Source: Pseudomonas farsensis
GTDB taxonomy: Bacteria; Pseudomonadota; Gammaproteobacteria; Pseudomonadales; Pseudomonadaceae
Direction of reading: 5' to 3'
DNA: 64,000 bases
Assembly: GCF_014268805.2 (NCBI RefSeq)
Contig: NZ_JABWRF020000001.1
Coordinates: 1,994,001 to 2,058,000 of the forward strand
Shown here piece by piece: positions 27,517 to 39,857 of the stretch. The notes under the pieces were generated by a model. The model was not told the origin of the DNA, searched no databases, and was given only the letters and a program-made list of their open reading frames with translations. The stretch's first letter is position 1; each line of letters begins with the position of its first letter. The translations under genes and the position numbers were made by a program.

Positions 27517-30500
27517 TCATGCGATTGCCGCACTGCGCATTTTTTGCTCAAACCAGACCATATCAGACAGCATGCCTCCTTCCTTGGGCTTGTCATCCTC
27601 ATCGTCCCCAACAAGTTCGCCCCACGCCTCACCGTACTCTTTCATGGTATCCGCTATTATGAACTCGTCCCTACAGAACTTGACAATATTCGGCAATTGG
27701 CTGGATCGTGCATACAGACGTGCCTGCCAGCCGCGAACCGTCACCACCTTCTGCCCTTCCACCGCAAAGCCCACCTGAGGCGTACTCAAACTGCCAAGCC
27801 CAGCACCTGCAGTTTCGCGAGCGGCCTTCAACACCGCCTTGGCTCCCTGACGCGCTGCGTTTCTGGCTTTCCAGGCGGCAGTAAAGGCATTGCGCGCTGC
27901 AGTGAAGCCACTACGCCATGCAACTTTTGCGAGTTTCCAGCCAGCGCTGATCACTTTCTTGGCGGCGTTGATGACGCGCATCGCCGCCTTGCCCGCCATT
28001 CGCAACATCGCCGCGCCCTGCTTGAACACCCCAGCGACACTACCGATCGATAGCACACCGGTAACAGCCGAGGCGATCCCGAGCGCTTTCGATAACTTCG
28101 GATGGCTTTCTTCCAGCAGCACCGAGGAAACCTCCAGGGCCAGCGATGCCGCACTCAGCGCCGTCAGGGCGGCAAATACCAGCGCTGATCCCGTTCCCAG
28201 GGTCAGGATCGATATCCCCACGCCCGCAATTGCAAGCACCGCCGAGAGCGCCATGCCACGCCAGCGCCCCCACCGGCATTGGCTGGGTATCGCGCAACGC
28301 TTGGTCCAACTGCCCCAGCATCTGCTCCCGGCCCCAGCGGCTGACCATCATCGCCCCGCTGGGGTCATGCAGGTTGATCGGGTCCGGGCAATGAATGTAA
28401 TCATTCAAGCCCCCTCGCCAAACGGGCTAAGCCAGTCGGGTTGGCTGTAGCGGTGCAGCCCCGGCACATAACACCGGTAGCCGTTGCCGGCGTGATAGCT
28501 GCCAGTGACCGGGTCCCGGCGCATGCCATCGTAGCCGCTGCTGATGGCGTCGCAGGCCGTGCCCTCGCCAAACGGCAGTAAAGGTGTGAGCACCACACCA
28601 TGCTCACCGCACAACCCTGCCGTGCCAGCCTGCGGGTCCTCGATCAACCAGTTCACCGCCGCCCCTTCGTATTCGGCGATGCCGGTGCTGATACTGCGCT
28701 GGCGCACCATCGCGCCGCTGTTGTCGAACCAGCTCTCCCCGATCAGGGCATCGCCGTCATAGCGCAACTCGCAGGTGCTCTGATCGCTTGCAACGTACTG
28801 CGCAGCCAGGCGCTGATGCCCGTCATAGGCATACCGGGCGAGCGTTTTGCCCTTCTCGTCGCAGACCGCGCGCAGCCGGCCGCCGGGGTGATATTTGAAC
28901 GCTTGCTTGCGGTGATCGCTGAGCAATTGGCCGTTGACGTCCGATGCCAGGTCGACGCCTACCTTGTTGCAGGTCACGCGGGTCAGCCGCGTCGGGTTGG
29001 CAGCATCGTGTTCAAAGCCCTGCTGGCGTTGGGTGCCGTCGTGATACTGGGTCACGCACTGCGTCAGGTTGCTTAGCGCGTCCCACGTGTAGGTCTGCTC
29101 TTTGACGGCCTTGCCCCCTCATCGGTTGGGCAATCAAGCGCTTGCTCGGCTTCACATTTGTAACTGGCCAGGCGCTCCAGGGTGTCGTAGCTGTAACGCT
29201 CGCTGCGCAGGCGCTTGCCCTCGCGCTCACTGTGTTTGGCCAACAGTTTTCCATCACCGCGCCACTCCAGCGACTGGGCGAACACCGTTCGCCCGCTGTG
29301 GCGGAAGGTGCGGCGGGTCTCTTGATCGAACACGTCGTGCTCGCTGAGGATCTGCCACTGCGCACCGGCCTTGCTGGCCTGCACCCGCCGCTCGGTCAGG
29401 CGCCCGTGGTCGTCGTAGCGGTAAAGCAGGTCTTCATGGTCTTGCCAGCTACGCAGCGGCCGGCCCAGGTGGTCGAAGAACAACCGCTGGCAATGCCCGT
29501 CTGCACGTTGCGCCGCCACGGCAACCCCGCGCAGCGACTGCCATTCGAATGTGCTGACCGTGCGCCGGGGCGTACTCTCTTCACGGCTTTGGCGCCCCGG
29601 CAGCGGGGTTGCGCTAAGGCTGTGCTGCCAGCGGCCGGTCTTGAAACCTGGCTCGGCAGGGTCAGTGGGCTCACAGGCCAAGGTGCTGACCGACCCCTGC
29701 TGGCTCAGACCGGAAAGCAACTGCCCTGCCACCGTGTACTGGCCCTCAGTGCCGGTATCGATCACTGTTTTGTTGTCTGGCAAGGTCACCTTGTCGCCGT
29801 CGTACTGATAATTCCGGTTGCCGACCTTGCGCGTCTTCAGGCTTGAGTCCTTGCCCAGGGTCTGGGTCGCCAGCACCTGGTCACCGACCTTGAGTTGGGT
29901 GACATGGCTACTAAACCCTTCATAAGCACGCTTGATGACCGAACCGTCGGGGCGGGTCATTTCCACGACCCTACCTAACGCATCGCGGGTCATGCGGCAG
30001 GTGCTTGATTGGCCATCGAGGGTGCGGGTAAACCCGACAATGCGGCCGCTGGCGTCGTATTCGCGACGTACTCCGGCCCGGGCCACGCCACTTGTAGCCG
30101 TCACTTGCTCTTCGCGGACGAAACTGCCGTCGGCTTGAGGTTTCACGGTTTGGGTGGTGCGCAGCAGCGTATCGGCACCCATGCCCATCTCGACCGTGCC
30201 CTCGGCATCCTGCAGCTCGCGGCTCCAGGGGCGTTGCCCTGGCAGCTCGACCGCCTGCCCTGGCTCGGCAAGCGCCAGGCCGCCGGGCAGGTAGTCCCAG
30301 TTCAAGCTGAGCACCTCATCGTCTTCACCCAGGCCCTTGAAGGCGCGCAGGCCCAGCGGAACGAAGGCGTCGCCGGTGCGGCGCCGCCACTCGAGCGCCA
30401 CACGCGCTGCACGCCATCGAGCCAACGCCGGGTCTGGCTGCCGTCCTGCTCGGTGCTAAGGGCGGTCAGGTAGCCCTGCTTGACGCTGTACACCGTTTGG

Positions 30501-33500
30501 GTCGACGCCAAGGCTGCCTCGGAACCGGCCTTGTAGGTTGCATGCTCGAGGACGCGGTTCATGCTGTCGCGCGTCCAGCACTTTTGGTGTTGTTGACGAC
30601 CTTTTCGAGGCAACGACGGCTGTAGCGTGAACGCAGTTCGCGCTTGACCTCCTGTTCGCCAAGTTCGTTGGTGCATGTGGTACGGACTTGCACGCCAGGT
30701 TGTGTAGGGTTGTCCTCGAAATGCTGCACCGTGGTGAGTGCCATGGACTGACCGCCCACCCGGGTGGTCTGGATATCCGTGGCAGACCACACCTGCACCC
30801 GCACAATCGTCGTTGCGGGTCTTTGCCTTGAGTTCGGTGGTCGAGGTCTGGTGGATGCGCATGATCACATCGTCGGCAGTGGTGGTGAACGCCCACTGTG
30901 CAGTGGCGTCCAGCTTGTCGGCGGCGAGCGTGGCTTTGACCCCTTCGAGGGTGACGATGGTGTCGGTTTCGATCACCTGGCGGGCGTTGCGCAGGACGGT
31001 GCGGTAGCCGTACAGGATAAGGCCCAAGGGATTGCCGTGGGCGTCGCATTGGTACTCGGCCATCACGGGGGCGTGGTCTCGGGGGAATCTCGCCACAGGC
31101 AAGCGCTGGGAGATCAGGCAAGCCCAAGGCTGGAGCAATGCTGTTCTGGCCCTTGTCCTGATAATAGTAGCGATACGTAAACGAGCCTTCGGTCGCTGTT
31201 ATTTTCTCAACTTGGGCGCCCGCATTAAAAACCATAGAACTGACGGACAAGACAGGATCCGAAATGTATTCATTCGTGAGTTCATCTTCCAAAGCGCTCG
31301 TAAAGTTCTTCAGGTCGCGCAGATACTCAACCGCGTTTAACCAGCGAAACACATCAGTAAACTTTGTTTCCAACGGCGGATAAAAATCTCACCAATAAGC
31401 GAAATTAAATTCTCAATATACAAGCAATCCGCCTCTTCAAATGAATCCAAACTGGAACTGGAACTGGAGCGGGACGATTTCGAATACTCACCGTTAGCAT
31501 TTTCAAAACCCTTAAACCTGTCAACATATACAGACAGCAACGCCGATGCTGAGGTGTAATGTATTGAGCCCAGGGAAGTTCGTGCGTCCCGCCCTACTTC
31601 AGAATACACGCGACTTAGATGACCCTCCAAACTTTCTTCAGCCTCGGCAAGAGAATACAAAGAAGCACAGGGCCAGGGGATGCAAAAAGATCTTAGTTTG
31701 TCAAAATACATACCCACCGAATAATGTCCACACCACCTTAGCGCACCGAGCAGGTGCGACTTTAGAATCCTAACACTCTTAACGGACCTGGATACACCAT
31801 TAGGGCCCCTCACATAAAGGTCGACAAAGCGCTCATTATCACTTGCAGAGGCGACCCCCTCTCCTCGCGCATTATAATGTGTATGCCGGCTGTTGTTCAG
31901 GGCGCTAATTTTTACAGTATAGCCGCCTTGAGGCTCCGAATAGCTTCCAACATAGCCATAGGACACCTCATGATTTTCCGCGCCACCTGCAGCAACCAAT
32001 ATATATTTGCCTACGCGCGGCAAAGCGGGACGCTGATCTTCAAATGGCGCGCTTTTCGCTTGGTATTCCACCCTCTCAACCGAACCATCCAGCTCTTCTA
32101 AACGATACAGCACACGGTCGAGCGTTGGGTCGACGGCGTAAGAGCAGTTAACTTGCTGGCACACCTGTTTTTTCTCAAGCCGCTGCAGCTTCATCAGCAA
32201 ATAGTTCTCAAGCGACAGCTGCACATCAAAACACTCGCTGCTGCTGCCCGGCCAAATACTCATCTTGACCCGTGCATGGTCATAGACAGCCTTGAATAGT
32301 TGCTCACTACCACTGCATACTTGCTCCAACAAAAACTGACCTTTCTGTCTTTTCCATGTCAGCTCCAGCTTTTCACCGTACGGTGACATGATTTCAGAAG
32401 GCAGTAGTTGCACGAATGGACGCTGGTAATAAGCGATTTGCTGATCAATCTCTTTCGTTTTCTCACGCCACTTTCTCATGGCCTCGGCGTAATCAATCGC
32501 CGCCGCGCCGTAATACGCCCCCGCACAGAGTACGGCTAACGCCCACTGGGTCGCTGTCGAAGGCTTGGCTGGAAACTCGGGTGTTGATTTTTTCTTTATA
32601 GCCTTTAACAAACGGATGATTTCCATGCGGAACTCATCATTCGGCTCATCGGTATCGCCACCCGCCGCTTGCGGCACGCTCAATAGCTCGCGCCGTCCAC
32701 TGGGAAGGTCCAGCGTGAAGGTGGTGTAATCTTGCGTGCAACTGATGAAGCAGGCGGGCTTTTGCAAGCTCTTCCCTTCACCCAACTGGGTCCACTCTTC
32801 ATCAGTAAATGTAAGGGTCACCCCGTCTGCCAGCGTCAGCCGACGGTCGCGTATTTCCAGGCTCGCAAAACGCCACGCCCAACCATCGCCCAGCCCTGCT
32901 TCATTACCCCGCAAAGGTGAATAGTGCAAAGTGAGATCGCACACCGGGCCTCTTCCGCGCAAGCCTTGCAGTGTGGCAATTGGGTAGTGGGCATGGAACA
33001 ACCCGGTGCGCGGGTCAACTCCAGTCTCGCTCTCGCCCCCGGTGTCGAATACTTCCGAACCACAGGTGTTGCCGTAGTCCTCACACAAGTGATTGTTTGG
33101 CGTGTACGCAGGGGGAGCAGCCGGTGCCTTGAAGGAAATAGCGGTACCCCTTGGCCAGAGGAAGTTATCGTCGAGGTAGCCTAAGTAGCCCACCTCAAAA
33201 TTGGCACCGCCAGCTTCATGGTCTGGATAATCAAAATCAATCAAAAAATCTGTGTGAACTCCAGCGCCAAGCACGAAAGAATTAGCCGTGATGGACCGGA
33301 CACTAACATCCGTAGGAGTATCATATCGGTGTGAGCTATAAACTGTACCCACCGGGCAGCGCCGGACGTTCAGCACTCGATAACCCCGAGCACGCGCAGC
33401 GTCGCTCAACACAAAGACGGTTTCACCTTTGCACCGTTCAACAACCAAGGCACCGTGCGAGACGTAATGGGTAAAACTGAGTTCAGTACGGCTCTCCAGA

Positions 33501-34938
33501 TTGGACGCACTGCTACCGGCTACCTTTGCCGGTGTGTCAGTAGGCAACCGCCGGCTGTCCAACATAGAATCCTGATAACTTGCAACATCCCCCAGGTTGT
33601 CCAGTTCCACCAACAACCCAGCAAAGCGCGGCGACCACAACCGCCAATCTCCCGTCCCGGCAGCAGCGCTATCCGCAGCACCGTCCGCCGCCTGGCGCCA
33701 GGCGCGCAACTGCGGCCAACCTTGCTTCTCGATGAACTCGGCCAAGGCGGTCTCCCACGCAGACTGGTCCTTTAGCTGATCAGGCTTGAACACGGCCTGC
33801 CCCAGCAATACCCGGCTGTACGGGTGACGCACCGTCACCAGCGCTACATCCGTTTCGGCCTTCCAGGCACTGGCCAACGCCGGCCCTTCCACCCAGTTGT
33901 CGCGCCCCGGCAGCGAACTGAATACCCGAATCGCTTCGCCACGCTGCCACAGGCTGGCCGCAGTGCTGCTTGCCGGTTTCTCTTTATTGCCTACCTGAAG
34001 CCAACCGCCCAAGCTGGATTTATTGAGCGCTGCGCCGAACGCGGTCAGCCACTTGCCTGCTGCGCACTGCGTCTTGCTTGGCGTCCAGCTGAAACTGTCG
34101 AGCAAACGATGGGAAAAGGCATCATACGCCCACACCTGCACCGCCTTGTCGGCATCAAGTGCCAGCCCCCCATCCACGTCCTGGCCCGTCCACCATTGGG
34201 CTTCGTTGAGGGTCACGCACAGCTCGGAACCTTGCGCCACCCAGAACGCATTCCCCTGCGCTGCAGGTGCTACCTGGCAAGTCTTTTCGTCCAATTCCCC
34301 GGCCCGCAACAGTTTGCTGTCGAGGTTGATCTGCTTGCACAAGGCAAGCGCCCACTCTTTCGCCGGCGCGGTAAAAAGTGGTTCTCGTACAGGTGCTGGG
34401 TTTTCAGGTCTCTGACTTGCAAGCAGAGCGTTTGCCCTTCAATGGCGGTGTACTGGTCGTTGCACGCCAAGGCTTGGACGAGGTTGCCAGTAAATGGCGC
34501 TCTGCTGAACGCACGGGAGCCATTACGGCACCACAGACGAAGGTCCGCGCAACCACTGGCGGCCAGTTGCCCGTCCGCTGTCCAGCCACCCGCGCTCAAC
34601 CCTTGAGCTTGAGCGTTCTGCTGCAAGAACGTGGCAAAGGCGGCCGGCCAGAGGTCTGCGGTCAGTGCGCCCTTGACGGCGGTGTATTCGAACGTGAGCA
34701 TTTCACCATCAGCCGGGCGAACCTTGAACGCGTGGATGACCTCGCCAAGGGCCAGGTCGCGGCTGGCCCGAATCGGGCACAGGCTGTGCCAGCCGCCCTC
34801 AAGGGTACCCAGACTTTGGTAATCAAAGCCGGTCATGTCCGGCAGATAGCCATCGGGACGGGTGGTGAGAATGAAGGGAACGACGGCTTCGCCGCTGATT
34901 GCAGTGCTGACGGCGGTTTGCTTGGTAGGAGTGGCCAT
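27517..34938 (-). pseudogene. large RHS/YD-repeat protein gene interrupted by nine single-base frameshifts
   Basis: Read from ATG 34938 (AAGGA site; MATPTKQTAVSTAISGEAVV), the locus tiles into ten open segments in alternating frames. They end in an RHS core (SYHAGNGYRCYVPGLHRYS, then DPINLHDPSG) and a tail of about 270 residues, hydrophobic first and then helical. Frames change at runs or short repeats near 34373-34377, 31369-31373, 31081-31085, 30827-30829, 30592-30595, 30398-30399, 29114-29118, 28410-28414 and 28267-28271. Six imply a missing base and three an extra one; the net of minus three agrees with a length of 7422 nt. Restored, it would encode about 2474 residues, a large surface or secreted polymorphic-toxin-like protein. 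The N-terminal 1000 residues before the YD repeats are unfamiliar. No immunity gene is evident in 27094-27516. Confidence 0.85.
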
Positions 34939-35129
34939 ACGAGAGGTCCTTGTGCACGGGAGCAACAGGAACCTGGTCAAGTACAGCGCGGCAGTGTTAC
35001 CGACGGGGCCAGGGTCCCACGAATGAACCCATCACACCCTTGTTTACGGCACGCGACAACTGGCAGAACTATCAGGTGGATTACAGCAAACACGTTAGCG
35101 TACGCATTGATCGTTCGTTGTAACGGCCC

Positions 35130-36557
35130 TCAATAAGCCTGCTTGCCGGTAAAAGCATTCAACGTACGCACCAGAATCACAAAGTCCAACCACAATGACC
35201 AATTGTTGATGTACTCGATATCCGAGTTCACCCGTTGGATCATCTGCGCGATGTCCTTGGTCTCGCCACGGAACCCGCGCACCTGGGCCAGCCCGGTCAT
35301 GCCCGGCTTGATGTTGTGGCGGGCGAAGTAGTCGACGATATCCTGCGAATACTGCGTATCGTGCTGCAGCGCGTGGGGGCGTGGGCCAACCAGCGACATT
35401 TCACCGGTCAGCACATTGAACAACTGCGGCAGTTCATCAAGGCTGGTACGGCGGATGAACGCGCCGATACGGGTCAGCCGCGGGTCGTTCTTCTGCGCCT
35501 GCTGAATGACCCCGTTATCCGGCTGGTGCACCTTCATGCTGCGAAACTTCCAGATGCGGAACGACTCACCGGTCCAGCCCATGCGCTCCTGGCGAAAGAA
35601 CACCGGCCCCGGGCTTTCCAGCTTGATGACCAGCGCCAGTACCAGCAGCACCGGCGAGATGGCCAGCAGAATCAGCGCGGCCAGCACGCGGTCTTCGAGG
35701 TTTTTCAGGAACAGGCTCATGCCGGTCAGCGGTGTCTCTGACAACGTCAGCACTGGAATGCCGGCAATCTCGCGCACGCTGTGGTTGATCAGGCGCAGCG
35801 AGAAAATGTCTGGTACCCAGTTCACCGCAATGCATTTTTCGAGCAGCTTGAGGTAGACATCGTTGATCACCTCAGAGCCGGCCAGCGGTGTCACCAGGTA
35901 CACCGTGCGGATGGCATGCTCGGTGACGATGGCGTCAAGGTCTTCGATCTTGCCAAGTACAGGCAACGGCTGCTTGCCATCGGCGGTGGTCACCGCCGGC
36001 TGCTCTGCGGCCTGGTCGATCAGCACGCAGCCCACCACCCGCTCGCCCAGCCACGGGTTGTTGCTGATTTTCTGGTAAAGAAAACTGGCAAGCTCGCCGG
36101 CGCCGATGATCAGCGCGTTCTCCATGCGGTAGGAATGGGCCATGAAGCGCTTTTGCACTTCGCGCACCACAATGTGCAAAAACAGCTGCACGAAATAGCC
36201 AATGACGAACAACTCCGCCACCAGCAGCCGCGAATAGGTTTCACTCTGTTTGGTCAAGAAAGCCATGACCACCAGAAAGCAGAACGTCGCCGACCACGCC
36301 TTGAACAGCCGAAACGCCTTGACAGTAAGGCCGACGTTGGTGCGGTAGATCGCGTAATGGTCGTAGATCACCGCCAGCGCGCCGATCAAAAGCAGCAGCA
36401 TGATCACGTAGTCTGCGGTGAGGTAGCCGATCTGGCTGTAGATCAAGTACCAAGCGACGCCGGTGACCGCAATACCATCCAGGCCTGCCTGGATGGCGTT
36501 ACTGACGCTGCTTCGGCGCTGAAGCAAGGAGCGGCTGCTGCGGGGTTCGAAAACCAT
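35130..36557 (-). CDS. wcaJ: undecaprenyl-phosphate glucose phosphotransferase, WcaJ type
   Basis: A 475-residue polyprenyl-phosphate hexose-1-phosphate transferase that starts the repeat unit on the lipid carrier. Four N-terminal membrane helices (about 30-130) precede a cytosolic Rossmann-like domain ([18 protein letters not shown]). A further hydrophobic segment leads to the catalytic bacterial sugar transferase domain, with [32 protein letters not shown] and LVGPRP. Length and layout are typical of WcaJ. It is the last gene of the 12-gene operon, 139 bp after the WecG-like gene; that gap carries a TGATATCA palindrome (36670-36677) and may hold a promoter. Confidence 0.95.
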   Translation of the reverse strand: MVFEPRSSRSLLQRRSSVSNAIQAGLDGIAVTGVAWYLIYSQIGYLTADYVIMLLLLIGALAVIYDHYAIYRTNVGLTVKAFRLFKAWSATFCFLVVMAFLTKQSETYSRLLVAELFVIGYFVQLFLHIVVREVQKRFMAHSYRMENALIIGAGELASFLYQKISNNPWLGERVVGCVLIDQAAEQPAVTTADGKQPLPVLGKIEDLDAIVTEHAIRTVYLVTPLAGSEVINDVYLKLLEKCIAVNWVPDIFSLRLINHSVREIAGIPVLTLSETPLTGMSLFLKNLEDRVLAALILLAISPVLLVLALVIKLESPGPVFFRQERMGWTGESFRIWKFRSMKVHQPDNGVIQQAQKNDPRLTRIGAFIRRTSLDELPQLFNVLTGEMSLVGPRPHALQHDTQYSQDIVDYFARHNIKPGMTGLAQVRGFRGETKDIAQMIQRVNSDIEYINNWSLWLDFVILVRTLNAFTGKQAY

Positions 36558-36696
36558 TGTCAGGCCTCATCGATAGGGGCATCACGCCATTCTGGCCCAG
36601 GCAAAGCCTGGCGGCAGCGAGCACAGTTACTGCCGCTCGCCGGCCTGATTCTCAGGGTGTCAGAGTGTTTGATATCACTGTAGCAGTACCCTGCCC

Positions 36697-37440
36697 TTAT
36701 CGCGGTTTGTAACGTGGGTAAAACACTGTGCGCAGTAAAAACAGCGGGTTGCCGAGCACGTAACGGGTAAACAGGCGCCGCGGTTCCTTGCACAATCGGT
36801 ACACCCACTCACCGCCAAAGCGGCGCAGCCAGGCCGGTGCGCGGCTGACCTTGCCACCGAGAAAATCCAGGATGGCCCCACCGCAGACGATCAGGCAGGG
36901 CCGCTCGCTGGCGGCAAGTGCTGCGGCCAGCGCTTCCTGCTTGGGCATGCCCATGCCCAGCACGATCAGCTCTGGTTGCAAGCGTTCGGCGAGGGCCAAA
37001 TAGGTATCAAAGTCGGCAAAGCCATCGTGCACCGACACCGCGTCCACGCCGAATTCTGCCTCGCAGCGGGCAACCGCCAGGCCCAGGTGCGGCTCGCGGG
37101 TGCCCCAGAACGCGACGCGCCGGCCCTTGAACGCGGCCAACAGGCGCGGAATCAGGTCAGTGCCGTTCATGTTCAAGCCCGGCTCCCGGCCCAGCCGCCT
37201 GAGCAAAATGGCAACCCCGGCACCGTCGCGCAGCAGTACGTCAGCTGCCGACAGCGCCGAACCATAGCCGGCATCCCCCGCTACCAGGTTCAGTGCATGG
37301 GCGTTGACAAAGCCCAGCACCATCGGCGCGCCGGGCCTGGTCAGCGCCTGCAGCACGCGTTGCTCATCCGCTGGCCCCTGGACCAGATGCAGTTTTTCCA
37401 GTATCGCCGCCCAGCGGCCCTGCCAGTTTTGCGCATTCAT
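36697..37440 (-). CDS. WecG/TagA/CpsF-family glycosyltransferase
   Basis: The 247-residue GT26 enzyme adds a sugar (ManNAcA or a related sugar in known members) to a lipid-linked acceptor. Motifs are FVNAHALNLV, the GLNMNGTDLIPRLL nucleotide-sugar/lipid motif, the Rossmann strand VAFWGTREPH and LIVLGMGMPKQEAL. The C-terminal basic patch (RLCKEPRRLFTRYVLGNPLF) is the usual membrane-anchoring tail. It overlaps the upstream GT2 gene by 4 bp. Confidence 0.94.
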   Translation of the reverse strand: MNAQNWQGRWAAILEKLHLVQGPADEQRVLQALTRPGAPMVLGFVNAHALNLVAGDAGYGSALSAADVLLRDGAGVAILLRRLGREPGLNMNGTDLIPRLLAAFKGRRVAFWGTREPHLGLAVARCEAEFGVDAVSVHDGFADFDTYLALAERLQPELIVLGMGMPKQEALAAALAASERPCLIVCGGAILDFLGGKVSRAPAWLRRFGGEWVYRLCKEPRRLFTRYVLGNPLFLLRTVFYPRYKPR

Positions 37441-38627
37441 GGCTGGTCATCCCTTTTTGAACGCACCCACTCCACCTGGCGGCGGATCAGAAAACCCAAG
37501 TACAACGGGATTTTCTTCGCGGCATAGAACGGCGCGTACAACAGCACCGAAAACGTGATCTGGTCGCGAGCGAACCGAGCCCAGGCCAACATCACCGCAG
37601 TCACTAGCAGCAACAAGGCAAGCGTTGCGATCAACGCCGGTGCCACAACCGCAAACAGCAAAAACCCAAGCCAGCACAAGCTGAAGACGGCTAGCAATGC
37701 CAGCGCCAGTAGCGCCAGGGGCGGCACCAGCAAATCGATGCTCATGGCTAGTAGCGCAACGTTGCCGCGTACCACGGCGCTGGCCACAAGCTTCGGAGCG
37801 TCGGCCAGAACGACGCCAAGGTGCCCATGCTCCCAACGCGTACGCTGGCTACGCAATCCTTCATCACTGCTGGGGAACTGGCTGCTGACCTGTGCTTCGG
37901 GGCAGAACAGCGGCGGCTTGCCATGGCGGCAGAAGTCCAAGCCCAGCTTGAGGTCCTCGACCAGGTGCCCGCTGGCAAGCTCAGCCGTGGCCAAGTCGCG
38001 CCATAAAAATGCCATGCCAGCGCCCATCAAATGGCACGGCAGGCCCAGCCGCGCCCAGCCCCGTGGGCGCACCAGGTTTTTTACCCGCCAGGCAAACTCG
38101 GCCACTTGCACCTTAAGCCCTGCACCCGCCGGGGCCCGCATCAGGTACAGCGCCTGCACTGGCCGCTCGGCAGCGGCGCAGCAACGGGCCAGGCGCTCAA
38201 TGGCGCCCTCGCCCACCAGGCAGTCCGCGTCGATGATCAGCACCAACTGGGGCGGGTCGGCGGCCAGGTGGCGTACGCCGTGGTCCAGGGCATAGCCTTT
38301 GCCGCGTAACAGCTCATCGCGGCGTTCCACCACCTCGGCGCCGGCGGCGCGCGCCAGGGCTGCGGTGTCATCGCTGCAGTTGTCAGCCACCACCAGCAAG
38401 CGGTCGCCTTCGCGCAGCTGGCTGCTGATACTGGCCAGGGTCGAGCGGATGACCGCCGCCTCGTCATGCGCGGGCACCAGCACCGCCAGGCGCCCACGCG
38501 GCCCTTGGCTGGCGGGTAATGGGCGCATGGGCAGGCAGGCCAGCAGCACCTGGACGAACAGCACCAACACCGGCAACAGCACCAGCAGCGCCAGCGCGCC
38601 CAGCAGCCAGGCGACAAGCGTGGTCAT
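37437..38627 (-). CDS. membrane glycosyltransferase, GT2 family
   Basis: A 396-residue GT2 enzyme with an N-terminal membrane helix (LLGALALLVLLPVLVLFVQV). The cytosolic GT-A domain has LAVLVPAHDEAAVIRSTL, the DxD in LVLIIDADCLVG, HLVEDLKLGLDF and the acceptor motif QRTRW in LRSQRTRWEHGHLG. Three to four C-terminal helices follow. The QxxRW-like motif is shared with processive synthases, but in a Wzx/Wzy cluster a single transfer is more likely. ATGA overlaps on both sides bind it into the operon. Confidence 0.92.
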   Translation of the reverse strand: MTTLVAWLLGALALLVLLPVLVLFVQVLLACLPMRPLPASQGPRGRLAVLVPAHDEAAVIRSTLASISSQLREGDRLLVVADNCSDDTAALARAAGAEVVERRDELLRGKGYALDHGVRHLAADPPQLVLIIDADCLVGEGAIERLARCCAAAERPVQALYLMRAPAGAGLKVQVAEFAWRVKNLVRPRGWARLGLPCHLMGAGMAFLWRDLATAELASGHLVEDLKLGLDFCRHGKPPLFCPEAQVSSQFPSSDEGLRSQRTRWEHGHLGVVLADAPKLVASAVVRGNVALLAMSIDLLVPPLALLALALLAVFSLCWLGFLLFAVVAPALIATLALLLLVTAVMLAWARFARDQITFSVLLYAPFYAAKKIPLYLGFLIRRQVEWVRSKRDDQP

Positions 38628-39826
38628 AGCGATGCCTTGAAGTGTTCAGCCAGGCGTGCGGCTTCGGTGTCGATGTCATGACGTTGCAGTACTCGCTCAT
38701 GGGCCGCCTCACCCATGCGCTGCAACACCTCAACGGGTTGTGTCAGGCAATCGCTGATGGCCTCGGCCAGCGACTCGATGCAGCCGGCTGGGAACAGCCA
38801 GCCGTTGCTGCCCTGCTGCACCAGTTCAGGGATGCCCGCAACATAGGTAGTCAATACCGGGCGGCGCAAGGCCATGGCCTCCATGATCACCACCGGCAGG
38901 CCCTCGGCGAAGCTGGGCAGCACCAAGGCCCGGGCGCCGAGGAGTTCTTCGCGCACCCGTGCGCCGCTGACCCAGCCGGTGATTCGCACCTGCGCTTGGA
39001 GCCCGTAGCGCACTACCAGCGCCTCGATGGCCCCGCGCAGCTCGCCATCGCCCGCCAGCACCAGCTCGAACCGCACGCCGCGCTGCGCCAGCAGGTGCGC
39101 AGCTTCCAGCAACAGCAACTGGCCTTTCTGCTCGCACAGGCGCCCCACGCAGACTAGCCGCGCAACATCGGCCACCGGTTGTGCCGGCACGTCATGGAAA
39201 CTACGCTCCAGCCCGCAATGCACAACCCGCACCTTGCTCCAGTGCTCATGGTCTACCCAGCGGTACAGCTGGCTACGGCCATAAGCGCTGACCGCCACCA
39301 CAAACGATGCACGCCGCACCTTCTCGCCCAGGTGCAGAAACTGCGGTTTATCGAACTCTTCCGGCCCATGCACGGTAAAGCTGTAGCCAGGCCCGCCGAG
39401 CGCCTGGGCGAGCATCACCACCTCGGCAGAGTTGGTGCCGAAATGCGCATGCACATGCTCGCACCCTGCTGCCTGCAACCACTGCAACAAGCGGCAGGCT
39501 TCGGCCAGGTAAACCAGGTGGTACGGCCACCCTCGGTCGGCGCTGCGCCCCACCCGCAGGGCCAGGCGCAGCGCCGCGAAGAAGCGGCCGGGCGCGGCGC
39601 GCAGCACCTCGAAGGTCGGGCGCAGCAAGCCCTTGATGCCGTCCTGCAGCACATACCGGGTGTTGCCACGTTCGCTGTGGTCCTCAGCGTCCTGCAGCTC
39701 GGCGTCCCAGCCGCGCAGGGCAAAACGCTCGACCACAATGCCCTGGCGCTCCAACGCCAGGATTTCGCGGCGGATGAAACTGTGGCTGACCTTGGGGTAT
39801 TGATTGATGAAATAAGCGATGCGCAT
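38624..39826 (-). CDS. glycosyltransferase, GT4 family
   Basis: The 400-residue GT-B retaining glycosyltransferase has an N-terminal acceptor domain (MRIAYFINQYPKVSHSFIRR) with HVHAHFGTNSAEVVMLAQ. The C-terminal donor domain carries RLVCVGRLCEQKGQLLLLEA and the EX7E region ALVLPSFAEGLPVVIMEAMA. The start at 39826 fits family proteins; the open frame adds eight residues upstream. It transfers one sugar of the repeat unit in the cytosol. It starts 31 bp after the VirK-like gene and overlaps the next GT2 by 4 bp. Confidence 0.94.
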   Translation of the reverse strand: MRIAYFINQYPKVSHSFIRREILALERQGIVVERFALRGWDAELQDAEDHSERGNTRYVLQDGIKGLLRPTFEVLRAAPGRFFAALRLALRVGRSADRGWPYHLVYLAEACRLLQWLQAAGCEHVHAHFGTNSAEVVMLAQALGGPGYSFTVHGPEEFDKPQFLHLGEKVRRASFVVAVSAYGRSQLYRWVDHEHWSKVRVVHCGLERSFHDVPAQPVADVARLVCVGRLCEQKGQLLLLEAAHLLAQRGVRFELVLAGDGELRGAIEALVVRYGLQAQVRITGWVSGARVREELLGARALVLPSFAEGLPVVIMEAMALRRPVLTTYVAGIPELVQQGSNGWLFPAGCIESLAEAISDCLTQPVEVLQRMGEAAHERVLQRHDIDTEAARLAEHFKASL

Positions 39827-39857
39827 AAGCCCCCGAAACCCTGGTTGCAATGATTAT

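Noticed and set aside
28267..34377. Programmed ribosomal frameshifting in the RHS gene
   Set aside because: Nine shifts in both directions at unrelated short runs do not resemble programmed sites, which occur once or twice with stimulatory structures.
37437..38627. Membrane GT2 as a cellulose- or PNAG-type processive synthase
   Set aside because: It has a QxxRW-like motif but lies in a complete Wzx/Wzy cluster, lacks partner subunits (BcsB, PgaA/B) and is short for a BcsA.
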